Origin: Nocardia farcinica
GTDB taxonomy: Bacteria > Actinomycetota > Actinomycetes > Mycobacteriales > Mycobacteriaceae
Length of the DNA: 64,000 nt
Direction: 5' to 3'
NCBI RefSeq assembly: GCF_001182745.1
Contig: NZ_LN868938.1
Coordinates: forward strand, 2,480,001-2,544,000
The notes beneath the pieces are model-generated. The model was not told the origin of the DNA, searched no databases, and saw only the letters and a list, made by a program, of their open reading frames with translations. The position numbers were made by a program, and so were the translations under genes. Each line of letters opens with the position of its first letter. The stretch's first letter is position 1. Below are positions 27,786 to 37,233 of this stretch, piece after piece.

Positions 27786-29927
27786 TCAGCGTCCCGCGCC
27801 CGTCTGTTCGTCGTGGCTGCCGTTCCCGCGCCGGGCGCGGTCCACTCCCGAGCGCAGTTGCGACAGTTGGCTTCTGATGTGGTCGGGGTCGCGGGCGGGG
27901 ACCGCGCCCGGGGTGGGTCGTTCCCAGCCGGTGGTGTCGGTGGCGCGGACCCGCCGCGGGAGGGCGGGGCGGCCGGGGTCGGGCACGGGAGCCGCCTGCT
28001 GGCGCAGCGCGTGGGCGCCGCTGCCGCGAACGATCCTGGTGGACAGCGGATTTCCGTGGTCGAAGGCGGTCGGGGCGACGGTCTGCACGACCAGCGCCTG
28101 GGCGGGCACGCCGACCGCGGCGGTGACGCCGCCGCGCACGGTCTCGGGGCTGGTGCGGCGCAGGGCCACGGTGACACCGTGGCGTTCGGCGAGCCGTCCG
28201 ACGACGAAAAGGCCCATCCGGCGGGCGGTTTCGACGCTGATGGCGCCGCCGGCGGCGACGGTGCGGTTGGCGCGCTCCATGTCCTCGTCGGACATGCCGA
28301 TGCCGGTGTCGACGATCTCGATCACGATGCCGCCGCTGACCGAGGCCGCGACGCTGAGATCCACGGCGGCATCGGGCGGGGAGAAGCGCAGGGCGTTGTC
28401 GAGGAGTTCGGCCAGCAGGTGCACGAGATCGGGCGCGACCGCTCCGGCGATCTCGACGTCCGGGCCCGACAGCAGCCGCACCCGGTGGAAATCCTCGACC
28501 TCCGACATCGCGGCCTGCAGCACCTCGGCCAGGTCGACCGGCACGGCGCGGTTGCGGCGGACCCGGGTGCCCGCGAGCACGAGCAGGTTGTTGCCGTTGC
28601 GGCGCATGCGGGTGACCAGGTGGTCGAGCCGGAACAGGCTGCGTAGCCGGGACGGGTCGGCCTCGTCGTGCTCGAGTTCCTCGATCAGGCCGAGCTGCTG
28701 GTCGATGAGGGCACGGTTGCGACGTGACAGGGTCTCGAACATGTCGTTGACCTGGCGGCGGGTGGCGGCCTGCTCGCCCGCCAGCCGGATGGCCTGGCCG
28801 TGCAGCTGGTCGATGGCCTGGGCGAGTTCGTCGAGTTCTTCGCCGGTGCCCAGCGCGAGCTTCGTGTTCGACTCCCCTTCCGGGGCCGCGCCGGCGCGGA
28901 TGCGTTCCAGTGCGGCGGGCAGGTCGCGGCGGGCGGTGTGCAGGGCGCCGAGGCGCAGCCGGCGCAGCGGCGCGATCAACGACTGGGCGACCAGCAACGC
29001 GAACGTCAAGGCCGCGAGCAGCGCGCCGATGACCCAGGCGGTGTCGCGCAGGGCGGCGGCGCGGGCGGCCGCGGCCTGCGCGTCGGCACTGTCGACGAGT
29101 TCGGTGGCGATCCCCGCGAGCAGGGTGTCGTAGTGCCTGGCGGCGGCGGTGACGGACTCGGTGTAGTGCGGAGCGCGCACCGGGTCGGCATCGCCGAGAA
29201 ACATGTTCTGGCGCACCTGAATCGAATCGGCGACCAGTGCGACGTCGGCGGCTGCCGAGTCGGCGGCGAGCCGTTCGATGGCGGCGGCTTCGGCACCGAG
29301 CGGGAAGGTGAGCCGGACGCGGGCCGCGGCATCGTCACCGACCGTCTCGGCCAGGATGCGCTGAGTAGTCAAGGCGCGCCGGGCATCCCACGCGTCGGTG
29401 AACTGCTCGGTGAAGCGGTCGATGTTCTCCGCGCCGTCCACCGCGACCGCCCGCGTCACGGCCGACAGCAGCGCGACGTGGATCGCCTCCACGCGCGTGG
29501 CCAGATCGGCCGGCGGGGTGGCGATCATCAGGCGGTCGCGGAGCATGCCGACGGCGGCCAGCGGCTCGTCGAATTCCCGGTGGTCGCGGGCGGATCTGTC
29601 GAGCAGGCGCGCCAGTTCGTCGGTCGCGGTGTCGACCTCGTGGGCGGCCGCGCTCGGATCGGTGGCGCCGAGCCGGGTGAGCGCCAAGGTGTCGACCGCG
29701 GATCCCAGGTTCACGACCGCGGGTACCACCTGCGCGGTTTCGGCGGCGGCGCCGAATTCGGCGGCCTGCGCCAGTTCGTGCTGGATGCGGGTCGCGGCCA
29801 GCACGGCGGCCACGCAGACCGGCAACGCCAGCACCGCCGCGACTTTCCAGCGAAGCCGCCACCGGGCGAGAACGCCGACGATGCCACCGAACGCGCCGAG
29901 AGGGCTCTTGCGCTTCAGGTCATTCAC
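27786..29927 (-). CDS. Conservon-type sensor histidine-kinase-like ATPase (CvnA-like)
   Basis: About 713 residues: an N-terminal membrane helix, a long extracytoplasmic helical sensor of the nitrate/nitrite-sensing type, a second helix (WVIGALLAALTFALLVAQSL), a HAMP-like linker and an HATPase domain. The ATPase shows LLDNALRFSPP (N-box), EIVDTGIGMSDEDM and GLFVVGRLAERHG, then a Pro/Arg-rich tail. No typical phosphoacceptor His box is clear, as is usual for CvnA. GGAG sits seven bases before GTG 29927; GTG 29948 is an alternative without a good site. It heads an apparent operon with DUF742 and MHYT genes. A roadblock (CvnB) gene is absent. Confidence 0.85.
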   Translation of the reverse strand: MNDLKRKSPLGAFGGIVGVLARWRLRWKVAAVLALPVCVAAVLAATRIQHELAQAAEFGAAAETAQVVPAVVNLGSAVDTLALTRLGATDPSAAAHEVDTATDELARLLDRSARDHREFDEPLAAVGMLRDRLMIATPPADLATRVEAIHVALLSAVTRAVAVDGAENIDRFTEQFTDAWDARRALTTQRILAETVGDDAAARVRLTFPLGAEAAAIERLAADSAAADVALVADSIQVRQNMFLGDADPVRAPHYTESVTAAARHYDTLLAGIATELVDSADAQAAAARAAALRDTAWVIGALLAALTFALLVAQSLIAPLRRLRLGALHTARRDLPAALERIRAGAAPEGESNTKLALGTGEELDELAQAIDQLHGQAIRLAGEQAATRRQVNDMFETLSRRNRALIDQQLGLIEELEHDEADPSRLRSLFRLDHLVTRMRRNGNNLLVLAGTRVRRNRAVPVDLAEVLQAAMSEVEDFHRVRLLSGPDVEIAGAVAPDLVHLLAELLDNALRFSPPDAAVDLSVAASVSGGIVIEIVDTGIGMSDEDMERANRTVAAGGAISVETARRMGLFVVGRLAERHGVTVALRRTSPETVRGGVTAAVGVPAQALVVQTVAPTAFDHGNPLSTRIVRGSGAHALRQQAAPVPDPGRPALPRRVRATDTTGWERPTPGAVPARDPDHIRSQLSQLRSGVDRARRGNGSHDEQTGAGR

Positions 29928-29948
29928 AAGAGCACTCCGGACACTCAC

Positions 29949-30397
29949 AATCGAAAAACAAGCAATTTGCCAGCAACTCGGCTGCGGCGAAATGCACCAT
30001 AACCGGACATGGACGAGCGCTCAACAGGGTGCCCGCCGTCCGGAAGTGATAAAGGTCACTGGGCCAGCCGAATTGACGAGGCAGACGTTGTGTGCGTGTC
30101 CAATGCCGTCCTGGAATACGCGACGACCTGGCCTTAAGCCGTAGAACCGTCCTGTATTTACGCGTACAACTGGAGGATTGGTTGAAGATTGTAGTTAATG
30201 ATCAGCAGCCACCCCGCGAGCGATAGCCGACAACCAGGCGAATCCGGTCCGAAGTTCATTCCACAATGAAGTAATCGGATGGTTGCCCGAGCGGTGACGA
30301 CTCGTGGCCGAATTCTCCCTGCCGTTCCGGACGCTCCTGTCGGTCGCTGTGCCGGTGGACGTCGACATACCCGCGGGTACGGCAGGCACCGGTACGG
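29949..30397. other. Intergenic region upstream of the kinase operon
   Basis: About 450 bases without a credible gene, between the leftward NERD gene and the leftward kinase operon. It is more AT-rich than its surroundings, particularly 30120-30260. It probably holds the kinase promoter and the NERD-gene terminator, but no precise elements were resolved. Confidence 0.5.
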
Positions 30398-32836
30398 CTA
30401 CGGCATCGGGCGAACGCCCGCGGTGGCCTGCGATTCGGTGACGGGGGCAGGCTGAGGCGCGTCGACGGCACTGCGCGGCGGGGCCGAGCAGGCCGTGGAC
30501 AACAGCCAGATCGTGCCGAGCAGCGCGGCGATGAGGGTCAGCGCGGCCGCCTGCTGGCGGCGGTGCGTGCTCTGCTCGGACGCCGGCGGCAGGGAGTCCG
30601 CGACGGACCGGGGTGATCCCGGAGGCATCGCGGACGGGCGGGTTCGGGGGTCGGCGGGCACCGGATGCGCCAGTGGTTGCGGGGCTGCGGCTGTGACAGG
30701 TAACAGCCGCTGGGGGTTCACCGGGGGTGTTGGGCGGCGCCGGGTCGGTGTGCGGTCCGTCAGGAGCCGGGCTCGGGCCGTCATCGCGTGGAGCACCGCG
30801 CGGGGAGACGGAGGACGCGAGACCCCCACCGGGCCGGTGCGCGGCGGCGTGGGTGTGCTCGGCGTGGGTGGGGTGAGGCGGTCGCGCGGGGCCGGGCGGG
30901 GCATGGCTGTCGCGGTCGACAACCACGCGGGCCTTTGCGGCGGGGTCGGAGGTGGGCTGTCGTGCACCGTGCGTGCGGGGGCGATGAGTCGCAGCGCCCG
31001 CTGTCGAACGGTCGGGGTGGTCGGTGGATTTCCCCACGGACGACCGTCCGGAACCCCGCCGAGGGGCCGCACGCCCGCTTCGGCCCGCGGGGCCTCGATC
31101 CAGGACGACCAGTCGTCGGTGAAGAACGCCTCGCCGTCCGGTTCGGGCAGAGCGGGCAGCGGCGTTTTCGGGCCGCGCACCACGAGCTCGTCCGCCGCGC
31201 CCACCGGGTTCCGATCGGATCGTTGCCTCGCCTCGCCTGCCGGTTGCGGCGTGCCCGGCCTCGGATTCGGGCCGCTCCCGGGAGCTGCGGTGTTTCCCGG
31301 CTCGTCGGGCGCGGCGTCCAGGCGAGCTTGCGGGCCTGCCGGTTGCGGCGTGCCCGGCTTCGGATCCGGGCCGCTCCCGGGAGCTGCGGTGTTTCCCGGC
31401 TCGTCGGGCGCGGCGTCCAGGCGAGCTTGCGGGCCTGCCGGTTGCGGCGTGCCCGGCTTCGGATCCGGGCCGCTCCCGGGAGCTGCGGTGCTTCCCGGCT
31501 CGTCGGGCGCGGCGTCCAGGCGAGCTTGCGGGCCTGCCGGTTGCGGCGTGCCCGGCTTCGGATCCGGGCCGCTCCCGGGAGCTGCGGTGCTTCCCGGCTC
31601 GTCGGGCGCGGCGTCCAGGCGAGCTTGCGGGCCTGCCGGTTGCGGCACACCCGACTTCGGATCCGGGCCACTCCCGGGAACTGCGGCATCGCCCGGCTCG
31701 TCGGTCGCGGCGTCGGGGCGAGCTTGCACTGCCGGATGGGTCACGCGGCGCTCGGAGTCAGCACGCCCCGCCGGGGCGGTGGGGTCGGGCAGGGGGTTCA
31801 CGGCAACCAGCTCGCGGGGAGTGCCCGTCGATGGCCCAACAGCGTCACGCGAGCCCGCCACACCCCCGCGAGCACCCGCCCACGGCATCGCCGAACCATC
31901 CGCGCACTCCCCGTTCGCGACGCCGGATCGAATCTCCGCGAGGGGCGCTGAGCGATCGGCCACGGGCTCGCCGCTCCGCGGTGCGACATCGGCAGTGCTA
32001 TCCACTCCGCCCTCGGCTCCCCTGGCCGGGGCGGCTGCGAACGAACTCGCCGAGTAGGGACGACCGGGTGGGTCGGCCACGAGCCCGGCCCGGAGGTGGG
32101 CGAGGTCGCCCGGCCGCAGGACCGCACGTTCCTTCGCACCGTGCCCGCCGGGCCGCCGCGCGGCCGACTCGGCTGCCGCGTATTCCGGGCTCGCCAGATA
32201 CCGCAACCGTTTGCGCGTCGGGAATCCTTCGGCCGCGAGGTCGTCGACGCTCACCGCCTCGCCCATGCCGAGGTCGGCGAGCAGCCCGTGCGCGTCCTCG
32301 GCGCTCCACACGAGGCGGCGACCGGCGGTGCGGTGGAACCATGCCCGCAGGTCCGCGGAATCCTCGGCCACCACCACGCCGCAGCGCGGCCGTCCCGATC
32401 CGGCCGTCACCCTGATATCCGATTCCCCGGGCGGGACCACGACGACCAGTCCTTCGACGCGGGCGTCGGGGGCGTGCCGGTGCGCGAGTTCGGCGAGAGT
32501 CGCGACGTGGCCGGAGACCCGGTCGAACGCGTCGGTGGCCGGTTCGTCGGCGGGGATCGGGTCGCCGTCGTAGCCGGACAGCCGCCACCGACCGTCCGCG
32601 CGCACCGAGAGCACGCCGTCCCTGGCGTCCGGTGCGGTGCCGCGGACCTCCATGACCAGGGTGAGGCGTGGCGTGAGGACGACCAGGTCGCCGCGGTGGC
32701 CGTCGAGCCGGCCGTGCAGCCGGTCGCCGGGGACGGCCAGACCCACGATGACGAACTGTCCGGTCCAGGTGCGCATCCAGTCGAGCACGAGCTGCCCGGC
32801 CGCCGCGATCGTCGTGTCGTCGTCGATGACCAGCAT
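30398..32836 (-). CDS. NERD-like protein with Pro-rich repeats and a C-terminal membrane helix
   Basis: This 812-residue protein has an N-terminal region of about 230 residues that resembles a nuclease-related (NERD) domain: VIVGLAVPGDRLHGRLDGH, then GDLVVLTPRLTLVMEVRGT, with the E-V-R in the place of E-x-K. A long disordered region follows, including four to five tandem 33-residue repeats (QPAGPQARLDAAPDEPG...). More Pro/Arg-rich sequence leads to a hydrophobic helix (LTLIAALLGTIWLLSTAC) near 770-788. This makes it tail-anchored or membrane-facing. The catalytic Lys of NERD appears replaced by Arg, so nuclease activity is uncertain. The ATG at 32836 is chosen as the start of the folded part. 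Confidence 0.75.
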   Translation of the reverse strand: MLVIDDDTTIAAAGQLVLDWMRTWTGQFVIVGLAVPGDRLHGRLDGHRGDLVVLTPRLTLVMEVRGTAPDARDGVLSVRADGRWRLSGYDGDPIPADEPATDAFDRVSGHVATLAELAHRHAPDARVEGLVVVVPPGESDIRVTAGSGRPRCGVVVAEDSADLRAWFHRTAGRRLVWSAEDAHGLLADLGMGEAVSVDDLAAEGFPTRKRLRYLASPEYAAAESAARRPGGHGAKERAVLRPGDLAHLRAGLVADPPGRPYSASSFAAAPARGAEGGVDSTADVAPRSGEPVADRSAPLAEIRSGVANGECADGSAMPWAGARGGVAGSRDAVGPSTGTPRELVAVNPLPDPTAPAGRADSERRVTHPAVQARPDAATDEPGDAAVPGSGPDPKSGVPQPAGPQARLDAAPDEPGSTAAPGSGPDPKPGTPQPAGPQARLDAAPDEPGSTAAPGSGPDPKPGTPQPAGPQARLDAAPDEPGNTAAPGSGPDPKPGTPQPAGPQARLDAAPDEPGNTAAPGSGPNPRPGTPQPAGEARQRSDRNPVGAADELVVRGPKTPLPALPEPDGEAFFTDDWSSWIEAPRAEAGVRPLGGVPDGRPWGNPPTTPTVRQRALRLIAPARTVHDSPPPTPPQRPAWLSTATAMPRPAPRDRLTPPTPSTPTPPRTGPVGVSRPPSPRAVLHAMTARARLLTDRTPTRRRPTPPVNPQRLLPVTAAAPQPLAHPVPADPRTRPSAMPPGSPRSVADSLPPASEQSTHRRQQAAALTLIAALLGTIWLLSTACSAPPRSAVDAPQPAPVTESQATAGVRPMP
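31223..31720. repeat. 99-bp in-frame tandem repeat
   Basis: A GC-rich unit recurs with its GCGAGCTTGCGGGC element at 31322, 31421, 31520 and 31619, exactly 99 bases apart, with partial units on both sides. The two outer units are diverged; the central ones differ at only a few positions. It encodes 33-residue Pro/Ala/Asp repeats in the NERD-like protein, so copy number can change without frameshift. Confidence 0.95.
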
Positions 32837-33048
32837 CGCGGCCACCCTCCATCGCCGTCCCACTATCGACCGGTCAACGGTACGCGGTCCCGCATCGCCC
32901 GTTTCGCCGAAAGGCACTGTAGCAGCGGTGGTTTGGCGACGCAGGGGCAGTCACCGGGCGGCGCGGCGGCAACGGATCCGGCGATCCGGGCCCCGGCGGC
33001 AGCGATCTCGTGGCACACTGTTCGCCGCTGTAACACGATTGGAGCACA

Positions 33049-33303
33049 ATGCGTTTCGCTGTAACCCTCGGCGCGTCCGCGGTCGCCGCCGCGGCCTTCG
33101 TCCTCACCGCCCCCGCGACCGCGTCGGCCGAGCCATCCAACTGCCACCCCTCCTACACCCCCTGCGTCCCCATCACCAGCGACGTCGACTGCGTGGGCGG
33201 CAGCGGAAACGGCCCCGCGTACACCGGCCGCGTCACCGTCATCGGACCCGACGAGTACGACCTCGACCGCGACGGCAACGGCATCGGCTGCGAGAACAGC
33301 TGA
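33049..33303 (+). CDS. Secreted excalibur calcium-binding domain protein
   Basis: This 84-residue protein has a signal peptide (cleavage near ATASA-EPS). Its C-terminal excalibur motif is DLDRDGNGIGCEN, an EF-hand-like calcium loop with paired Cys residues (CHPSYTPC earlier). Excalibur domains occur on secreted nucleases and surface proteins; here the domain stands alone. Intergenic sequence of about 210 bases separates it from the divergent NERD gene. Confidence 0.88.
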   Translation: MRFAVTLGASAVAAAAFVLTAPATASAEPSNCHPSYTPCVPITSDVDCVGGSGNGPAYTGRVTVIGPDEYDLDRDGNGIGCENS

Positions 33304-33704
33304 TCAGCGCGGCGCCGACGCCGGTTTGCGGAGAATCCGCCCGGCGTCGGCCCGGCACCCGCAGCCACCGCCGAGCGCACCTCGCGCGAACCACAGTTCC
33401 GGTGTTATCGCACGGCTGATCACACGGCCGGTCGACCTGGCACCGCCATCGCACTGCCGTTGTCCGTGCCGACCGCGACCTGGCCAGGCTCTCCGGCCCG
33501 ACCACGCAATGTCGCACCGAGCCGACCACGGGCCACGAAGTCCACCAACCGCCCACCTTCGCGGCACCGCCGAACCTCCACCTTCGCCGACCGCAACCAT
33601 CGAAAGTTCGCGGCCATCCCTCACCCCCGGCGAAACGAACTCCCCTCCCCCACCGACACACCCGTCGACTTGTTCCGTGGCATCACCTCAGACGAGGAGC
33701 TCCG
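33304..33704. other. Gene-free interval
   Basis: About 400 bases with only unlikely Arg/Pro-rich reading frames on both strands. No promoter or hairpin strong enough to name was found. The next gene has its ribosome binding site at the right edge (GACGAGGAGCTCCG). Confidence 0.5.
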
Positions 33705-34154
33705 ATGAACCGATCCCTCACCCGGCTGGCCTGTCTCGCCGGAGCGCTCGTCGCGCTCCCGCTGCTCGCGGCCGGGCCCGCGCAGGCGCAACCCGGGGCC
33801 GTGCATTTCAGCATGGGCGGGCTGAACTGCGCGATCTTCGACAACGGCACCGTCGGCTGCGATCTGCCGACCGCCACGCCGTTGCAGTACGGCCAGCTGC
33901 CGTTCGCGATCCCGGTGCACGAGATCGTCATGGACATCCCGTGGTTGCCCGCGCACCCCACGTTCGATCCGGGCACCCCCTACACGCTGCCCGGCGGCAA
34001 TCCGCCCATCGACCAGGTGAAGACCGGTGACGGCCAGTGGGGCCCGTTCGTCGAGCACGCGGGCGTGCACTGCTACGTCGGTTTCCACGGCAGCGTGGGC
34101 TGCACGGCGGGTGGGCGCGGCTGGAGCATGTGGTCCGGCCGGATCTCCGCCTGA
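33705..34154 (+). CDS. Secreted protein of unknown function
   Basis: This 149-residue protein has a signal peptide (LACLAGALVALPLLAAGPAQA). The mature part has four Cys residues in two pairs (CAIFDNGTVGC and HCYVGFHGSVGC), which could form two similar disulfide loops. That internal two-fold pattern resembles mycobacterial exported proteins with repeated G-x-x-G-C loops. No enzyme motif is visible. GAGGAG precedes the ATG. Confidence 0.75.
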   Translation: MNRSLTRLACLAGALVALPLLAAGPAQAQPGAVHFSMGGLNCAIFDNGTVGCDLPTATPLQYGQLPFAIPVHEIVMDIPWLPAHPTFDPGTPYTLPGGNPPIDQVKTGDGQWGPFVEHAGVHCYVGFHGSVGCTAGGRGWSMWSGRISA

Positions 34155-34241
34155 CCTGGCGAGTTCGCCCGATCGCGGGACGTGCGGCCCGCCGTGGTGG
34201 GAAGCTCGATGTACCGCGGTGTCGAGGCGAGGAAGCGTGCC

Positions 34242-36416
34242 ATGGTGGACGTCGACGTGGTGACGGTGGACCGGCCGGAACGCATTCGGAATGTGGCACT
34301 GGTCGGCCACAGCGGCGCGGGAAAGACCACGCTGGTGGAGGCGTTGGCGCTGGCCACCGGCGCGGTGAATCGCGCGGGCCGGGTGGAGGACGGCACCTGT
34401 CTGTCCGACTACGACGAGATCGAGCAACGCCAGCACCGGTCGGTGCAGGTGTCGGTGGTGCCGGTGGGCTGGTCGGACACCAAGATCAACCTTGTCGACA
34501 CCCCCGGTTACGCCGATTTCGTGGGCGAGCTGCGCGCGGGACTGCGCGCGGCGGACGCGGCGCTGTTCGTGATCTCCGCGGCGGAGGGGCCGCCGGGGGT
34601 GGGCGGTGCGACGCGGGTGGTGTGGGCCGAATGCGAGGCGGCGAGGATGCCGCGCGCGATCGTGCTCACCCACCTCGACGCCGCCCGCGCCGACTTCGAC
34701 GAGATGGTGACCGCGTGCGCGGACATCCTCGGCGACGGCGCGGCGGAGAAGATCCTCCCCCTGCACCTGCCCCTGTACGGCGCGCCCGGCGCGGACGGGC
34801 ACCGCCCGGTCACCGGACTGATCGAGTTGCTGCCGAACTGCGTGGTCGACTACGCCTCCGGAGAGGCGGTGCGGCGCGAGCCCACCCCGGCGGAGGCCGA
34901 GGTGCTGCTCGAGGCGCGGAACCGGTTGATCGAGGGCATCATCGCCGAGAGCGAGGACGAGTCGCTCATGGACCGCTACCTCGACGGCGAAGACCTCGAA
35001 CTGGCCACGTTGACCCCCGACCTGGAACGTGCCGTCGCGCGCGGCAGCTTCCATCCGGTGCTGTTCGCGGCGCCCGCACCGGAGGGCGCGCGCACCGGGC
35101 TCGGCACCCTGGAACTGCTGGACCTGATCGTCGGCGGCTTCCCCACCCCCGCCGAGCACGTGGTGACGGCCGCACCGGCCACGAACGGCTCGGGTCCGCG
35201 GCCGCTGTCCTGCGATCCGGACGCGGCGCTGGCCGCCGAGGTGATCCGCACGTCCTCGGACCCCTACGTCGGCCGCGTCAGCCTGGTGCGGGTCTTCTCC
35301 GGCACCCTGCACGCCGACGACACCGTGCACATCTGCGGTCACGGCCTGGCCGATCGCGGCCATCCCGACCACGACCTCGACGAGCGGGTCGGCGCCCTCA
35401 CCGCGCCGTTCGGCAAACAGCAGCGCCCGCTGCCCCAGGCCATCGCCGGTGACATCGCCTGCGTCACCAAGCTCGGCCACGCCGAGACCGGCGACACCCT
35501 CTCCGGCACCGGCGCGCCGCTGTTGATCGAGCCGTGGCCGATGCCCGACCCGCTGCTGCCCATCGCCCTCCGCGCGCACAGCAAGGCCGACGAGGACAAG
35601 CTCTCCACCGGCCTCACCCGGCTGGCCGCCGAGGACCCGGCGCTGCGGCTCGAGCACAACGCCGACACCGGCCAACTGGTGCTGTGGTGTCTGGGCGAGG
35701 CGCACCGGGACGTCGCGCTGGAGCGGTTGCGCACCCGGTTCGGCGTGCAGGTCGACCTCGAGGAGTACCGGGTGGCGTTGCGGGAGACGTTGGCGCGCAA
35801 GGCTTCCGCGCGGGGCAGGCATGTCAAGCAGTCCGGCGGGCACGGGCAGTACGCGGTGTGTGAGATCGAGGTGGAGCCGCTGCCGACCGGGTCGGGCATC
35901 GAATTCGTGGACAGGGTCGTGGGCGGGGCGGTGCCGCGGCAGTTCATCCCGTCGGTGGAGAAGGGGGTACGGGCGCAGGCGGCACGCGGCATCGTGGCCG
36001 GCTATCCGCTGGTGGACGTGCGGGTGACGCTGTTCGACGGCAAGGCGCACTCCGTCGACTCCTCCGACGCCGCCTTCCAGACCGCCGGCGCGCTGGCGTT
36101 GCGCGAGGCCGCCGAGTCGGCGGGCATCGTGCTGCTCGAACCGGTCGACGAGGTGTGGATCGTGGTGGCCGACGACTACCTCGGCACCGTGCTCGGCGAC
36201 CTGTCCGGCCGCCGCGGGCGCGTGCTCGGCACCGAACCGCACGGGGCGGGACGCAGCCGCGTGCACGCCGAGGTGCCCGAGCTGGAACTGCGCCGCTACG
36301 CCGTGGACCTGCGCTCGCTCTCGCACGGCAGCGGTGACTTCAGCCGCGCCTACGCCCGTCACGAGCCGATGCCCGCGCAGGTCTCGCGCGGCCTGCTCGA
36401 CACCGCGGGCTCCTGA
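34242..36416 (+). CDS. fusA2: Elongation factor G-like GTPase (EF-G2)
   Basis: This 724-residue protein has the domain order of EF-G. The G domain starts with HSGAGKTT (P-loop), then DTPGYADF (G3) and LTHLDAAR in place of the usual N-K-x-D (G4). A domain II, the KQSGGHGQYA segment of domain IV and a C-terminal domain V follow. It matches the EF-G-like family of actinobacteria typified by Rv0120c. Those proteins bind GTP and ribosomes, but their role in translocation is unclear. The altered G4 motif argues against a normal elongation factor. ATG 34242 follows GAGGAAG; earlier in-frame ATGs lack a site. Confidence 0.88.
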   Translation: MVDVDVVTVDRPERIRNVALVGHSGAGKTTLVEALALATGAVNRAGRVEDGTCLSDYDEIEQRQHRSVQVSVVPVGWSDTKINLVDTPGYADFVGELRAGLRAADAALFVISAAEGPPGVGGATRVVWAECEAARMPRAIVLTHLDAARADFDEMVTACADILGDGAAEKILPLHLPLYGAPGADGHRPVTGLIELLPNCVVDYASGEAVRREPTPAEAEVLLEARNRLIEGIIAESEDESLMDRYLDGEDLELATLTPDLERAVARGSFHPVLFAAPAPEGARTGLGTLELLDLIVGGFPTPAEHVVTAAPATNGSGPRPLSCDPDAALAAEVIRTSSDPYVGRVSLVRVFSGTLHADDTVHICGHGLADRGHPDHDLDERVGALTAPFGKQQRPLPQAIAGDIACVTKLGHAETGDTLSGTGAPLLIEPWPMPDPLLPIALRAHSKADEDKLSTGLTRLAAEDPALRLEHNADTGQLVLWCLGEAHRDVALERLRTRFGVQVDLEEYRVALRETLARKASARGRHVKQSGGHGQYAVCEIEVEPLPTGSGIEFVDRVVGGAVPRQFIPSVEKGVRAQAARGIVAGYPLVDVRVTLFDGKAHSVDSSDAAFQTAGALALREAAESAGIVLLEPVDEVWIVVADDYLGTVLGDLSGRRGRVLGTEPHGAGRSRVHAEVPELELRRYAVDLRSLSHGSGDFSRAYARHEPMPAQVSRGLLDTAGS

Positions 36417-36477
36417 ACTCCGGGTCCGCGGTCGTCCCGGCATCGGCGGGTCCGCCGCGACCACTATCCTGAGTGGC

Positions 36478-37221
36478 ATGGCAGCAGGTAAGGGCGGCAA
36501 GCCGTCGAAGGAAGCGAAGGCCGCGGCGAAGGCGGCGCGCAAGCAGGCGTCGAAGGAGCGGCGTCAGCAGCTCTGGCAGGCGTTCCAGATGCAGCGCAAG
36601 GAAGACAAGCTCCTGCTGCCGCTGATGATCGGCGCGCTGGTCGGCATCACGGCGCTGTTCCTGGTCATCGGTTTCGTCTTCGGCATCCCGTGGTTCCTGC
36701 TGCCGATCGGCATCCTGCTCGGCGCGCTGGTCGCCTTCATCATCTTCGGCCGCCGGGTCCAGCGCAGCGTCTACGCCAAGGCCGAGGGCCAGGCGGGCGC
36801 GGCCGCCTGGGTGCTGGACAACCTGCAGGGCAAGTGGCGGGTCAGCAACGGCGTGGCGGCCACCACCCAGCTCGACGCGGTGCACCGCGTGATCGGCCTG
36901 CCCGGCGTCATCCTCATCGGCGAAGGCTCGCCGCAGCGGCTCAAGGCGCTCATCGCGCAGGAGAAGAAGCGCACCGCGCGACTGATCGGCGACACCCCGA
37001 TCTACGACTTCGTGATCGGCAACGAAGAGGGCCAGGTCCCGCTCAAGAACCTGCAGCGGCACCTCACCAAGCTCCCGCGCAACATCGACACCAAGCGCAT
37101 GGACCTCATCGAGGGCAGGCTCTCGGCGCTGAGCCGCCGCACCGGCCCGGCGCTGCCGAAGGGCCCGATGCCCGCGGGCGCGAAGATGAAGGGCATGCAG
37201 CGCACCATCCGCAGGCGCTGA
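36478..37221 (+). CDS. DUF4191 membrane protein
   Basis: This 247-residue protein has a Lys/Ala-rich basic N-terminus and two adjacent membrane helices at about 45-100 (LMIGALVGITALFLVIG and LLPIGILLGALVAFIIFG). A soluble C-terminal domain follows, containing VHRVIGLPGVILIGEG. It matches DUF4191 (Rv2219-type), found next to glnA1 in mycobacteria and relatives. Function unknown. Synteny with the RDD gene and glnA1 supports the call. Confidence 0.9.
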   Translation: MAAGKGGKPSKEAKAAAKAARKQASKERRQQLWQAFQMQRKEDKLLLPLMIGALVGITALFLVIGFVFGIPWFLLPIGILLGALVAFIIFGRRVQRSVYAKAEGQAGAAAWVLDNLQGKWRVSNGVAATTQLDAVHRVIGLPGVILIGEGSPQRLKALIAQEKKRTARLIGDTPIYDFVIGNEEGQVPLKNLQRHLTKLPRNIDTKRMDLIEGRLSALSRRTGPALPKGPMPAGAKMKGMQRTIRRR

Positions 37222-37233
37222 GCCCCGACCCGC

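Noticed and set aside
31223..31720. Possible CRISPR array
   Set aside because: The units are contiguous 99-bp tandem repeats without spacers and lie in frame inside a gene.
30495..32057. Forward frame with Gly/Ala repeats opposite the NERD-like gene
   Set aside because: The 99-bp repeat is open in several frames. The reverse frame has a folded N-terminal domain and a membrane helix, so it is taken as the real one.
34037..35452. Alternative forward frame over the EF-G2 gene
   Set aside because: It is an Arg/Gly-rich shadow; the EF-G frame has all GTPase motifs.
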